29,707 nucleotides of DNA from JACNKJ01 sp964440095 (GCA_964440095.1 CAYTPZ010000024.1:1-29707), one strand, 5' to 3'; shown: positions 22,356 through 29,707, counted from the stretch's first letter. Notes: a model not told the origin generated them from the letters alone. A program made the numbers and translations.

Positions 22356-24278
22356 ATGGCAGCACAGGAATACGGAGCTCAAAATATTCAGGTTCTTAAG
22401 GGGCTTGAGGCCGTGCGCAAGCGTCCCGCTATGTACATCGGCGGTACGGGTCCCGATGGACTGCACCATCTTGTTTACGAAGTCGTGGATAACTCCGTGG
22501 ACGAAGCCATGGCGGGCGTCTGCGATGAGATCCTCGTGGAGATACTCGACGACGGATCGGTGAAAGTGACCGACAACGGTCGCGGCATTCCTGTGGACAT
22601 GCACGAAGGTGAAGGCAAGAACAGTCTTGAAGTGGTCATGACCACCCTGCACGCGGGCGGCAAGTTCGACAGCGACAGTTACAAGGTTTCCGGCGGACTC
22701 CACGGCGTCGGCGTGAGTGTGGTGAATGCCTTGTCCATCTATATGAGTGCCACCGTCAAGCGCGAGGGAAAAGCCTACTTTCAGGAGTACAAGCGGGGAG
22801 CCCCCGAACTCGACGTGCGCGAAATTTCCGCGGGAGAGCTTATCGAGAAATCGGGCACGACCATTCAGTTCAAACCCGATCCTGACATTTTCGATACCGT
22901 GGAGTTCGACTTCGCGGTGCTTAGCCGTCGCCTGCGCGAACTGGCCTTTCTGAACAAGGGCCTGAAGATCATTTTGTTCCATGAACGCAGCAGCGATCGC
23001 AAAGAGTACTTTTACGAAGGCGGCATCGTTGAGTTCGTGCAGTTCATGAACCAGGGTAAGCACCCGCTGCACGAAGAACCGTTCTATCTACTGGCCAGTC
23101 GTGACGGTGTCATGGTGGAAGTGGCCATCCAGTATAATGAGGGTTACAACTACAACGTTCTGAGTTTCGCCAACAACATCCACACCCTGGAAGGCGGCAC
23201 ACATCTGGCCGGTTTTCGCGCGGCCATTACGCGTACCCTGAACAATTTCGTCCAGAGCCAGAGCAAAAATGGAAAGAACGGAAAAAGCAGTACGAACCTG
23301 AGTGGCGACGACGTGCGCGAAGGGCTCACGGCCGTAGTGAGCGTGCGCATTCCCGAACCGCAGTTCGAGGGACAGACCAAATCGAAGCTGGGCAACAGCG
23401 AAGTGCGCGGCATCGTGGAGGGCCTGCTCGGCGGCAAGTTCAGCGAGTGGCTCGAAGAGAGCCCCGCGCCCGCCAAGTCTATCATCGATAAGTGCGTTTC
23501 CACGGCGCGCACCCGGGAAGCCATGCGCAAGGCGCGCGACATGGCTCGCCGCAAGAGCGCTTTGGACAGCGGATCCCTTCCCGGCAAACTGGCCGACTGT
23601 AGCGAACGCGATCCCGAAAAGACGGAACTCTACCTGGTTGAGGGTGACAGTGCGGGCGGCAGTGCCAAGCAGGGTCGCGATAGGGGATTCCAGGCCATCC
23701 TGGCGCTCAAGGGTAAGCCCTTGAATGTGGAAAAGGCCGCGGCCAACAAGGTTTTCTCCAACGAAGAAATACGCACGATCATCTCTGCCATCGGCACGAG
23801 CATCGATGCGGAATTCAACATGGAGAAGAAGCGCTACGGCAAGATCATCATCATGACAGATGCCGACGTGGACGGTGCGCACATTCGCACGCTGCTCCTC
23901 ACCTTCTTTTTCAGGAAGATGCCGCAGTTGCTCGAGGCGGGGCTTGTCTACATCGCGCAGCCGCCGCTCTATCGCCTGAAGAAGGGCAAGGTAGAGGTTT
24001 ACGTTTACGGCGAGGAAGATCTCGAGGGGAAGATGGAACAGATGGGCGGATCCTCGAAACAGATTTACATGCAGCGCTACAAGGGTCTGGGTGAAATGAA
24101 TCCGGAACAGCTCTGGGAAACTACCATGGACCCCTCCAATCGCAACCTGATCCAGGTGCGCTTGGACGACGCGGTGGAAGCCGACCGCATCTTCACCATC
24201 CTTATGGGTGATGAGGTGGAGAGCCGGCGGCAGTTCATCGAAATGCACGCGGACAGTGTTCAAGGTTTAGATGTTTAA
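22356..24278 (+). CDS. gyrB: DNA gyrase subunit B
   Basis: A 640-residue ATPase subunit of gyrase. It has the GHKL ATP site (EVVDNSVDEAMAG with Asn46, DNGRGIPV with Asp74, GGLHGVGVSVVNAL), the Toprim motif EGDSAGGS (429-436) and the metal-binding DADVDGAH (502-509). It ends in the conserved YKGLGEMNPEQLWETTMDP. The length is that of the short form, lacking the roughly 170-residue Toprim insert of Proteobacteria and some others. After GRDR the sequence reads GFQAIL where E. coli has KNQAIL, so the Lys447 position is not lysine. AAGG precedes the ATG. A heptad-repeat hairpin follows the stop. Confidence 0.98.
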   Translation: MAAQEYGAQNIQVLKGLEAVRKRPAMYIGGTGPDGLHHLVYEVVDNSVDEAMAGVCDEILVEILDDGSVKVTDNGRGIPVDMHEGEGKNSLEVVMTTLHAGGKFDSDSYKVSGGLHGVGVSVVNALSIYMSATVKREGKAYFQEYKRGAPELDVREISAGELIEKSGTTIQFKPDPDIFDTVEFDFAVLSRRLRELAFLNKGLKIILFHERSSDRKEYFYEGGIVEFVQFMNQGKHPLHEEPFYLLASRDGVMVEVAIQYNEGYNYNVLSFANNIHTLEGGTHLAGFRAAITRTLNNFVQSQSKNGKNGKSSTNLSGDDVREGLTAVVSVRIPEPQFEGQTKSKLGNSEVRGIVEGLLGGKFSEWLEESPAPAKSIIDKCVSTARTREAMRKARDMARRKSALDSGSLPGKLADCSERDPEKTELYLVEGDSAGGSAKQGRDRGFQAILALKGKPLNVEKAAANKVFSNEEIRTIISAIGTSIDAEFNMEKKRYGKIIIMTDADVDGAHIRTLLLTFFFRKMPQLLEAGLVYIAQPPLYRLKKGKVEVYVYGEEDLEGKMEQMGGSSKQIYMQRYKGLGEMNPEQLWETTMDPSNRNLIQVRLDDAVEADRIFTILMGDEVESRRQFIEMHADSVQGLDV

Positions 24279-24279
24279 T

Positions 24280-24341
24280 CGCTGACCGCTGACCGCTAGC
24301 CGCCAGAACGTTCTCTGGCGGTAGGCTGTAAGCGGCCAGCG
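24280..24341. repeat. Heptad repeat and imperfect hairpin between gyrB and gyrA
   Basis: Directly after the gyrB stop come four 7-base units: CGCTGAC, CGCTGAC, CGCTAGC, CGCCAGA (24280-24307). CCGCCAGA (24300-24307) pairs perfectly with TCTGGCGG (24314-24321) across a six-base loop. The outer CGCTGACCGCT (24280-24290) pairs with AGCGGCCAGCG (24331-24341) with one mismatch. The whole forms a long imperfect stem-loop without a T run, so it is more likely an RNA-stability or intergenic repeat element than a terminator. Confidence 0.7.
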
Positions 24342-24363
24342 CCAAGCACCCCGAAGGGATTTC

Positions 24364-26820
24364 ATGGCGACCGGCGAACAAATATTCCCCATGGACATCG
24401 AACAGGAGATGAAACGCTCCTATCTGGCCTACTCGATGTCGGTCAACATTTCGCGAGCCATCCCCGATGCGCGCGACGGGCTCAAGCCTGTGCAGCGGCG
24501 CATCCTTACGGCCATGAACGACCTGGGTCTCAGGCCGGGGCGTCCTTATAGGAAGAGCGCGAAGATTACGGGCGACACCACGGGTAACTATCACCCGCAT
24601 GGGACCATGGCCGTTTACGACACCATGGTTCGCATGGCCCAAAATTTTTCGCTGCGCTACCCGTTGGTCGATGGTCAGGGAAACTTCGGTAGCGTGGACG
24701 GCGACTCCGCCGCGGCCGAACGATATACCGAGGCGCGCATGACCCAGGTTGCCGCAGACATGCTGCAGGACCTGGACAAGGAAACGGTGGACTTCGTTCC
24801 CAATTACGACGAAAGCCGCCAGATGCCTTCGGTTCTGCCGGGTCTGGTGCCCAACATGCTGATGAACGGCAGCACGGGTATCGGCGTGGGTATGGCCACG
24901 AACATTCCGCCGCATAACCTCACCGAAATCGTCGACGCCATGCTCGCCTACATGGACGAGCCGGAAATCAGCGTGTCCGAATTGATGACCTTCATCAAGG
25001 GCCCCGACTTTCCCACCGGCGCCATCATTTTCGGCACCGAGGGAATTCGCCGCGCCTTCGAAACCGGCCGCGGTCGCATTCTCGTGCGAGGGCGAGCGGA
25101 AATCGAACCCGAGGTCAAGGGCGGGCGCGACTGGATCATCATCAGCGAGATTCCCTATCAGGTGAACAAGTCCACCATGATCGAGAAAATCGCCGAACTG
25201 GTGAAGGATGGGAAGATCACCGGCATTCGCGACATTCGTGACGAGTCCGATCGCACGGGCATGCGCGTAGTGGTCGAGCTGAAGAAGGACGCCCAGAGCC
25301 AGGTGGTACTCAACCAGCTCTACAAGATGACGCAGCTGCAGCAGTCTTTCAGCGCGAACATGCTTGCCCTGGTAAAGGGCCAGCCCAAGCAGTGCAATCT
25401 CAAAGACATGATGGACGCCTTCCTCGAACATCGTGAAGACGTGATCGTGCGCCGCACGAAGTACGATCTAAAAAAGGCCGAAGATCGCGCGCATATTGTG
25501 CAGGGTCTTCTGATCGCCGTGGGCAACATCGACGAGGTTGTGAAAATCATCAAGGGCAGCGCCGACCCCGACGAGGCCCGCGCCCAGCTCATGGCCGTCT
25601 TCACCCTGAGCGAACTCCAGGCTCAGGCCATTCTCGATATGCGCCTTGCGCGACTCACCGGCCTGGAACGCGAGAAGCTTGAGGCCGAGTACAAGGAACT
25701 GCAGGGAACCATCGCGCGACTCAAGGCGATTCTCGCCGATCGCAATATGGTGCTGAATATCATCCGAGAAGATCTTGCCGGCCTGAAAGATCGCTACCCT
25801 GAACCTCGGCGCACGGAAATCGCGCCGGGGTTGGACGACTTCGAAGCGGAAGATCTAATCGCCGACGAACAGATGGCCATTACCATCACGCAGGAAGGCT
25901 ATGTGAAGCGCACGCCGCTGGACACCTATCGCCGCCAGCGTCGCGGCGGTCGTGGCGTGGCGGGCATGAAATCCAAGGATGAGGATTTCGTGGTGCAGGT
26001 GCGTGTGGCCTCAACGGTGGACACCATCCTCGTCTTCACCAACATGGGTCGCGTTCACCAGCTCAAGGTCTGGGAAATACCCGCCGGCGGACGCACCGCC
26101 CGCGGCAAGGCCTTCGTGAATTTGCTCGGCCTGCAGTCGGGAGAGAAGGCGGCGGCCGTGGTGACGGTGAAGGACTTCATGGAATCCGATCGCTTCGTTG
26201 TCATGGCCACGGCGTCGGGCCAGGTGAAGCGCACGCCCTTGTCCGACTTCGCTCGCCGCCGCCGCGGTGGCGTGGTGGCCCAGGGCATGAAGGACGGCGA
26301 CACGCTTATCAGTGCCGCCATTGTCGGCCCCGATGAAGATATCCTTCTGGCCAAGTCGGGCGGTCGCAGCATTCGCTTCTCGGTGGATCAAATTCGCCCC
26401 ATGGGACGCAGTGCCCGCGGTGTTCGCGGAGTGACTATTCGCGGCGACGAAGAAGTGGTGGCCATGGTTGTACTCAGCGGTGAATCGGCCCTGCTCACCG
26501 TCACGGAAAATGGCTACGGAAAGCGCACGAACCTTGAAGATTATCCGGTGAAGGGTCGAGGTGGTCTGGGCATCATCGATATCAAGACCACCGAGCGCAA
26601 CGGCAAGGTCGTCACCACCTTACCCGTGCATCTGGAGGATGAGATCATCCTGATCACCCGCGGCGGTATTTTGATTCGCCAGGGTGTGGAGGGTATATCT
26701 CAAATTGGTCGAAACACCGCCGGCGTGAAAATGGTACAGTTGGATGAGGGCGATGGAGTGGTTTCCGTGGCCCTGATTTACGCCAGTGACAGTGCCGAGA
26801 ACGGCGGCGAAACCGCCTAA
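24364..26820 (+). CDS. gyrA: DNA gyrase subunit A
   Basis: An 818-residue gyrase A subunit that cuts and religates DNA. The catalytic Tyr121 lies in AAAERYTEAR. The beta-pinwheel C-terminal domain has a canonical GyrA box QRRGGRG (525-531) and degenerate later copies (RRRRGGVVAQG, VKGRGGLGIID). The GyrA box marks it as gyrase rather than topoisomerase IV ParC. In the quinolone pocket, HPHG (77-80) is followed by Thr81-Met82, where E. coli has Asp82-Ser83. Asp86 (E. coli Asp87) is kept. AAGGGA precedes the ATG. The tail is short, without a long acidic extension. It probably shares a transcript with gyrB, and the rex ribosome site overlaps its stop codon. Confidence 0.98.
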   Translation: MATGEQIFPMDIEQEMKRSYLAYSMSVNISRAIPDARDGLKPVQRRILTAMNDLGLRPGRPYRKSAKITGDTTGNYHPHGTMAVYDTMVRMAQNFSLRYPLVDGQGNFGSVDGDSAAAERYTEARMTQVAADMLQDLDKETVDFVPNYDESRQMPSVLPGLVPNMLMNGSTGIGVGMATNIPPHNLTEIVDAMLAYMDEPEISVSELMTFIKGPDFPTGAIIFGTEGIRRAFETGRGRILVRGRAEIEPEVKGGRDWIIISEIPYQVNKSTMIEKIAELVKDGKITGIRDIRDESDRTGMRVVVELKKDAQSQVVLNQLYKMTQLQQSFSANMLALVKGQPKQCNLKDMMDAFLEHREDVIVRRTKYDLKKAEDRAHIVQGLLIAVGNIDEVVKIIKGSADPDEARAQLMAVFTLSELQAQAILDMRLARLTGLEREKLEAEYKELQGTIARLKAILADRNMVLNIIREDLAGLKDRYPEPRRTEIAPGLDDFEAEDLIADEQMAITITQEGYVKRTPLDTYRRQRRGGRGVAGMKSKDEDFVVQVRVASTVDTILVFTNMGRVHQLKVWEIPAGGRTARGKAFVNLLGLQSGEKAAAVVTVKDFMESDRFVVMATASGQVKRTPLSDFARRRRGGVVAQGMKDGDTLISAAIVGPDEDILLAKSGGRSIRFSVDQIRPMGRSARGVRGVTIRGDEEVVAMVVLSGESALLTVTENGYGKRTNLEDYPVKGRGGLGIIDIKTTERNGKVVTTLPVHLEDEIILITRGGILIRQGVEGISQIGRNTAGVKMVQLDEGDGVVSVALIYASDSAENGGETA

Positions 26821-26828
26821 GGAGACCG

Positions 26829-27494
26829 ATGCGCGACGAAAGCAAGGGAAATATCAAGGCGGGTGTCAGCGAAGCTACGGTGCGTCGGCTGTCCAACTAT
26901 TTTCGCATTTTAGGAGACGTCGAGGGAGAGGGCGATGAGACCATCTCCAGCGAACGTCTCGCGCAGCGCTGCGGCATAACCAGCGCGCAGGTGCGCAAAG
27001 ATTTTTCCAACTTCGGCAGCTTCGGTCGCCGTGGACTTGGATACAATGTCGATCACTTGCGGGGGAGCATCGGGAAGATTCTCGGTATCGACCGCAGTTG
27101 GAAAGTGGTGCTGGTGGGGGCAGGAAACCTTGGACACGCCTTGTTTCAATACGAGGAATTCCACCGGCAGGGCTTTCACATTTGTGCTATCTTCGATCAT
27201 AATCTCGCCAAGGTGGGTACGAATTGGGAGGGTGTGAGCGTCCATAGTATGGACCGGTTGAGTGAAATTGTACGTGACACTGGAGCACGAATCGGTGTCG
27301 TTACAGTACCGGCCAAATCGGGGCAGGAGGTTGCGGACCAGTTGGTCGCGGCGGGTGTTGAGGGTATTCTCAACTTCTCTCCGGCGAAGTTGAATGTGCC
27401 CGAACCCGTTTACATCAGGAACGTCAATCTGGCGATCGCGTTGGAGAGCCTTAGCTACTCGCTGACCAAGCATAAGAAGCTGAAGCTGTTCTAG
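26829..27494 (+). CDS. rex: Redox-sensing transcriptional repressor Rex
   Basis: A 221-residue Rex. It has an N-terminal winged helix (RRLSNYFRILGD ... RLAQRCGITSAQVRKDFSNFGSFGRRGLGY), a Rossmann fold with VGAGNLGHA (96-104) that binds NADH/NAD+, and a C-terminal swapped helix (NLAIALESLSYSL). Rex represses respiration and fermentation genes when the NADH/NAD+ ratio is low and releases DNA when NADH rises. AAGGAG overlaps the gyrA stop, so it is probably translated from the gyrase transcript. A tetraheme cytochrome gene follows after 37 bases. I saw no full Rex operator (TTGTGAA-N4-TTCACAA type) in the window. Confidence 0.95.
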   Translation: MRDESKGNIKAGVSEATVRRLSNYFRILGDVEGEGDETISSERLAQRCGITSAQVRKDFSNFGSFGRRGLGYNVDHLRGSIGKILGIDRSWKVVLVGAGNLGHALFQYEEFHRQGFHICAIFDHNLAKVGTNWEGVSVHSMDRLSEIVRDTGARIGVVTVPAKSGQEVADQLVAAGVEGILNFSPAKLNVPEPVYIRNVNLAIALESLSYSLTKHKKLKLF

Positions 27495-27531
27495 CGGTCA
27501 ATGGAGAAGAACCCGTAACAGGGAGAGGATC

Positions 27532-28074
27532 ATGAAAAGAACCGTCATCATGCTGGCTGCGCTGGCACTCATCGCCGGCATTGCGTTCACGGCTGCGGCT
27601 GAGGACAATAGCTACATGGGCGTCAAGAAGTGCAAAATGTGCCACAAGAAACCTTTGGCCGGCGAGCAGTTCAAGCTCTGGTCGGAAGGGGCCCACGCGA
27701 GCGCTTTCGCCACGCTGGCCACCGAGCAGTCCATGGAAATCGCCAAGGGGATGGGCATCGACAATCCGCAGGAAGCGGATGAATGCCTGAAGTGCCATGT
27801 CACCGGACACGGTGCCGGCGATCTGGCGCTCAATGTTCTGCAGGAGAACGGTGTGGGTTGCGAATCCTGCCACGGCGCCGGTAGCGCCTACTACAAGAAG
27901 AAGACCATGAAGGCCATCTTCGCCGGTGAAATGGACGGCACGACTCTTGGCCTGACCAAGATCACCGCCGAGACCTGCACGGCCTGCCACAATGAAGAGA
28001 GCCCCACTTACAAGGAGTTCGATTTCGAGGCGCGCGTGAAGGAAATTGCGCATCCAGTGCCGGCTGCGGAATAG
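27532..28074 (+). CDS. Periplasmic tetraheme c-type cytochrome (c554-like)
   Basis: A 180-residue exported protein with a signal peptide (MKRTVIMLAALALIAGIAFTAAA) and four CxxCH heme-binding motifs at residues 34-38, 85-89, 110-114 and 149-153. The segment LWSEGAHASAFATL matches the distal-histidine region of the cytochrome c554 family. It most likely carries electrons in the periplasm in anaerobic or nitrogen/metal respiration. The redox partner is not identifiable here. GGGAGAGG precedes the ATG. The gene follows rex by 37 bases, perhaps in one operon under redox control, and ends in heptad repeats and a strong terminator. Confidence 0.92.
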   Translation: MKRTVIMLAALALIAGIAFTAAAEDNSYMGVKKCKMCHKKPLAGEQFKLWSEGAHASAFATLATEQSMEIAKGMGIDNPQEADECLKCHVTGHGAGDLALNVLQENGVGCESCHGAGSAYYKKKTMKAIFAGEMDGTTLGLTKITAETCTACHNEESPTYKEFDFEARVKEIAHPVPAAE

Positions 28075-28095
28075 CGCTGACCGCTAACAGCCAGA
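28075..28095. repeat. Heptad repeats after the cytochrome stop codon
   Basis: Immediately after TAG, three 7-base units follow: CGCTGAC, CGCTAAC, AGCCAGA. The first is identical to the units after gyrB and the third is near CGCCAGA there. The array runs straight into the terminator at 28098. Confidence 0.65.
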
Positions 28096-28097
28096 AA

Positions 28098-28126
28098 AGA
28101 CCCCGCCTGTTTGGGCGGGGTTTTTT
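28098..28126 (+). terminator. Strong rho-independent terminator after the cytochrome gene
   Basis: CCCCGCC (28101-28107) and GGCGGGG (28114-28120) form a 7-bp GC stem with a six-base loop, flanked by AAAAGA upstream and TTTTTT downstream. It ends the rightward transcript from gyrase/rex/cytochrome. Confidence 0.93.
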
Positions 28127-28139
28127 GTACACGTGTACA
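28126..28139. promoter_or_regulatory. Perfect 14-bp palindrome, possible operator (copy 1)
   Basis: TGTACACGTGTACA is fully palindromic with a central CG. A 13-of-14 match lies at 29292-29305 in the control region at the other end of the oxidoreductase gene. The TG-N4-CG-N4-CA framework resembles LacI-family operators, but no regulator gene is in the window. Confidence 0.5.
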
Positions 28140-28176
28140 GTTGGCGGGTCGGAGGCACTTTCGAAAACTGTCTGCG

Positions 28177-28201
28177 AATCAAGCGAATAGGCTTGATTTT
28201 T
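28177..28201 (+). terminator. Second hairpin with T run before the oxidoreductase stop
   Basis: AATCAAGC (28177-28184) and GCTTGATT (28191-28198) pair perfectly over a six-base loop and are followed by TTT on the plus strand. It could be a backup terminator for rightward transcription. On the minus strand no T run follows, so it serves the oxidoreductase gene only weakly. Confidence 0.5.
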
Positions 28202-28205
28202 GTAC

Positions 28206-29237
28206 TTATCCTATCTTTAGAATCACCTTCCCTGTTTGCGCCCGCTCGGCGATGGTGCGATGGGCCTCGGCGATTTCTTCCATAGGCAGCACGCGATCGA
28301 TGACTGCCTGGAAAGTGCCTTCGGCCGCAAGGCGCAGGATCTCGGGAAGCGTGTCGCGGCGCCCCATGGTGCTGCCGAGAATCGCGAGGTTCTTGAAGAA
28401 GATGGGGCGCAGGTCAACCGTGATCTCCGAGCCGCTGGTGGCGCCGCAGGTGACGATGCGTCCGCCGCCGCCGACCGATCGCAGGCTGCCCGAGAAAGTG
28501 GCTGCGCCCGTGTGCTCGACCACAATATCTACTCCGCGCTTCTCGGTGATGCGGCGAACTTCTTTCGCAAAGTCGGCATCGACGTAGTTGATGGTTTCGT
28601 GTGCGCCGAGTTCGCGAGCGGCTTCAAGCTTGGCTTCGCTGCCCGCCGTGGCGATGACACGCGCGCCGAAGTGTCGCGCAATCTGTATGGCCGCGCTGCC
28701 CACACCGCTGCCCGCGGCATGCACGAGTATGGTGTCACCTTCGCGGATGCGTGCCTTGGCCTCGAGCATTTCCCATGCGGTGAGGAAGACAAGCGGAATG
28801 GCCGCGGCCGCTTCCAGGGATAGCCCTTCGGGAATTTTCAGCGCATTGGATACAGGCAATACGAAGTACTCGCATTGGCATCCGTCGGTGGATTCGCCAT
28901 AGATGCCATAGCGGCGACAGTAGTGATCATTGCCTTCGAGGCAGGCAGGGCACTCGCCGCAGGAGTAGCCCGGCGCGATAGCTATGGGTTCGCCTAATTC
29001 GAAGCCTTCCACGCCTTCGCCCAACTCGGCAATGATGCCCGACCCGTCGGAGCCCGGCGTAATAGGCAAGGGGAACTTGTGTCCGGGCACGCCGCGGCGC
29101 ACCCAGGTGTCCAAATGGTTCAGCGCGGAATAACGCATTTCCAGCAGAATTTCGCCTGCGTCGGGTGCTGGGCGCGGAATGTTTTCGATGCGGAGGGTGT
29201 CGTAGTCTCCGTGGTTATGTATGCGGATGGCTTTCAT
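28206..29237 (-). CDS. Zinc-type MDR quinone/alcohol oxidoreductase family protein
   Basis: A 343-residue medium-chain dehydrogenase/reductase. An N-terminal GroES-like domain carries the structural zinc cysteines 93, 96, 99 and 107 (CGECPAC...HYC). A Rossmann domain follows with VHAAGSGVGSAAIQIA (172-187) for NADPH. The position that holds the catalytic-zinc Cys in alcohol dehydrogenases reads Asn (ALNHLDTW), as in quinone oxidoreductases, so catalysis without active-site zinc is likely. Substrate is unknown. AAGGGG precedes the ATG at 29237; the in-frame extension to 29312 crosses the operator and is rejected. It diverges from the GH114-like gene and is flanked by two copies of a TGTACA palindrome. 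Confidence 0.9.
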   Translation of the reverse strand: MKAIRIHNHGDYDTLRIENIPRPAPDAGEILLEMRYSALNHLDTWVRRGVPGHKFPLPITPGSDGSGIIAELGEGVEGFELGEPIAIAPGYSCGECPACLEGNDHYCRRYGIYGESTDGCQCEYFVLPVSNALKIPEGLSLEAAAAIPLVFLTAWEMLEAKARIREGDTILVHAAGSGVGSAAIQIARHFGARVIATAGSEAKLEAARELGAHETINYVDADFAKEVRRITEKRGVDIVVEHTGAATFSGSLRSVGGGGRIVTCGATSGSEITVDLRPIFFKNLAILGSTMGRRDTLPEILRLAAEGTFQAVIDRVLPMEEIAEAHRTIAERAQTGKVILKIG

Positions 29238-29291
29238 GAGACCCCTTTCGCTGATAATCAGTACCCTAAACCGCCTCACTTGGGAAGGAAC

Positions 29292-29305
29292 TGTACACGC
29301 GTACA
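29292..29305. promoter_or_regulatory. Operator-like near-palindrome in the divergent control region (copy 2)
   Basis: TGTACACGCGTACA differs by one base from the perfect palindrome at 28126-28139. It lies just upstream of the extended -10 promoter of the rightward gene, where the -35 would be, and about 55 bases before the leftward ATG at 29237. A bound repressor could control both genes. Confidence 0.5.
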
Positions 29306-29320
29306 AGAACATATTAATTC

Positions 29321-29329
29321 TGATATACT
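29321..29329 (+). promoter_or_regulatory. Extended -10 promoter of the GH114-like gene
   Basis: TGATATACT contains the extended-10 TG and a TATACT hexamer (29324-29329). No good -35 is present; that position overlaps the operator-like site. Transcription would start near 29336, 18 bases before the ATG. Confidence 0.45.
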
Positions 29330-29353
29330 CGCAGAATCTATCAAGGGGGGATT

Positions 29354-29707
29354 ATGAAATTATTGCTGGCCGCACTATCCATGACCTTTTCGTACATTTC
29401 CCTCGCAGACACCACTGATTACCCATCTTCTAATATGTCGGAAGTCCACAGCTGGGCCTATCAGTTGCAAGACATCTCCATCAGCGAGATCGTGGGCAAC
29501 AACACTTTCGACCTCATCGTCATGGACTACTCCGCGAACGGCGGCGAAAGCGGCGAATGGTCCGCCGCCGACATCGAGCAAATCAAGAACAGCGGCAAGC
29601 TTCCCGTGGCATACATCTCCATCGGTGAAGCCGAAGTCTATCGCTTCTATTGGGACTCCGCCTGGGACACAAACCCGCCGGTCTGGCTCGGCCCTGAAAA
29701 CCCCGAC
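29354..29707 (+). CDS. Secreted GH114/TM1410-like glycosidase (5' part, cut by window edge)
   Basis: The first 118 residues of an open frame that continues past the window. ATG 29354 follows AAGGGGGG. A signal peptide (MKLLLAALSMTFSYISLA) is followed by VHSWAYQLQDISISEIVGNNTFDLIVMDYS, then WSAADIEQIKNSGKLPVAYISIGEAEVYRFYW and the edge residues WLGPENPD. This is the N-terminal beta/alpha-barrel pattern of the TM1410/DUF297 family, now GH114, whose studied members cleave alpha-1,4-polygalactosamine. The conserved Asp of MDYS and Glu of IGEAE are in place. The substrate here is unknown, and the C-terminal half is not visible. It diverges from the oxidoreductase. Confidence 0.85.
   Translation, partial: MKLLLAALSMTFSYISLADTTDYPSSNMSEVHSWAYQLQDISISEIVGNNTFDLIVMDYSANGGESGEWSAADIEQIKNSGKLPVAYISIGEAEVYRFYWDSAWDTNPPVWLGPENPD

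Noticed and set aside
21981..25431. Three long minus-strand open frames (363, 391 and 398 codons) opposite dciA, gyrB and gyrA
   Set aside because: They are antisense shadows of highly conserved genes, with histidine/valine-rich compositions typical of reverse-read GC-rich codons and no ribosome sites.
1..29707. CRISPR arrays, insertion sequences, prophage, tRNA or rRNA genes
   Set aside because: No direct-repeat arrays with regular spacers, transposase-like frames or recognisable stable RNA sequence were seen on either strand. Small RNAs without protein signals could still be missed by eye.

Overview
The window is a bacterial chromosomal origin of replication with its classic conserved gene set. 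Everything from about 4.2 kb to 17.7 kb lies on the minus strand and everything from about 18.1 kb to 28.1 kb on the plus strand, so the two replichores diverge from an AT-rich, DnaA-box-containing gap at 17786-18146. The DNA is moderately GC-rich. The secreted proteins at the left edge end in FlgD-like/T9SS-like C-terminal sorting domains, which are typical of FCB-group and related candidate phyla (Krumholzibacteriota, Eisenbacteria, Latescibacterota and similar). This is only a rough placement by inference. No rRNA, tRNA, CRISPR, phage or insertion sequence was seen.

Left part (1-5.2 kb, accessory): the 3' end of an unknown plus-strand gene; a secreted seven-repeat FG-GAP-like protein; a secreted beta-propeller protein split by a single-base frameshift; and an ECF sigma factor with a soluble zinc anti-sigma factor. 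Next (5.3-8.0 kb) come thioredoxin reductase, a bactofilin and a membrane-anchored M23 peptidase. The last two continue directly from parB and suggest a ParABS-linked cell-shape module.

Origin-proximal left arm (8.0-17.7 kb, minus strand): parB, parA, rsmG (with two parS sites inside it and a third beside the parA promoter), mnmG, mnmE, jag/khpB (with a very long Arg/Glu/RGG-rich tail), yidC, yidD, rnpA and rpmH. These serve chromosome segregation, tRNA/rRNA modification, membrane protein insertion and RNase P.

Right arm (18.1-28.1 kb, plus strand): dnaA, dnaN, recF, dciA-like (DUF721), gyrB, gyrA, rex and a tetraheme c-type cytochrome. These serve replication initiation, the sliding clamp, repair, helicase loading, DNA supercoiling and redox control. 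After a strong terminator, a minus-strand zinc-type quinone/alcohol oxidoreductase and a plus-strand secreted GH114-like glycosidase (cut by the window edge) diverge from a shared control region carrying a 14-bp near-palindromic operator. A copy of this operator lies at the other end of the oxidoreductase gene.

The core is ordinary and well conserved. The features most worth a second look are: heptanucleotide-repeat/hairpin elements placed directly after three stop codons (trxB, gyrB, cytochrome); the ParABS-M23-bactofilin arrangement; the Jag tail; the natural Thr-Met at the GyrA quinolone pocket; a second cluster of DnaA-box-like sequences between trxB and the bactofilin; and the paired palindromic operators near the right edge.
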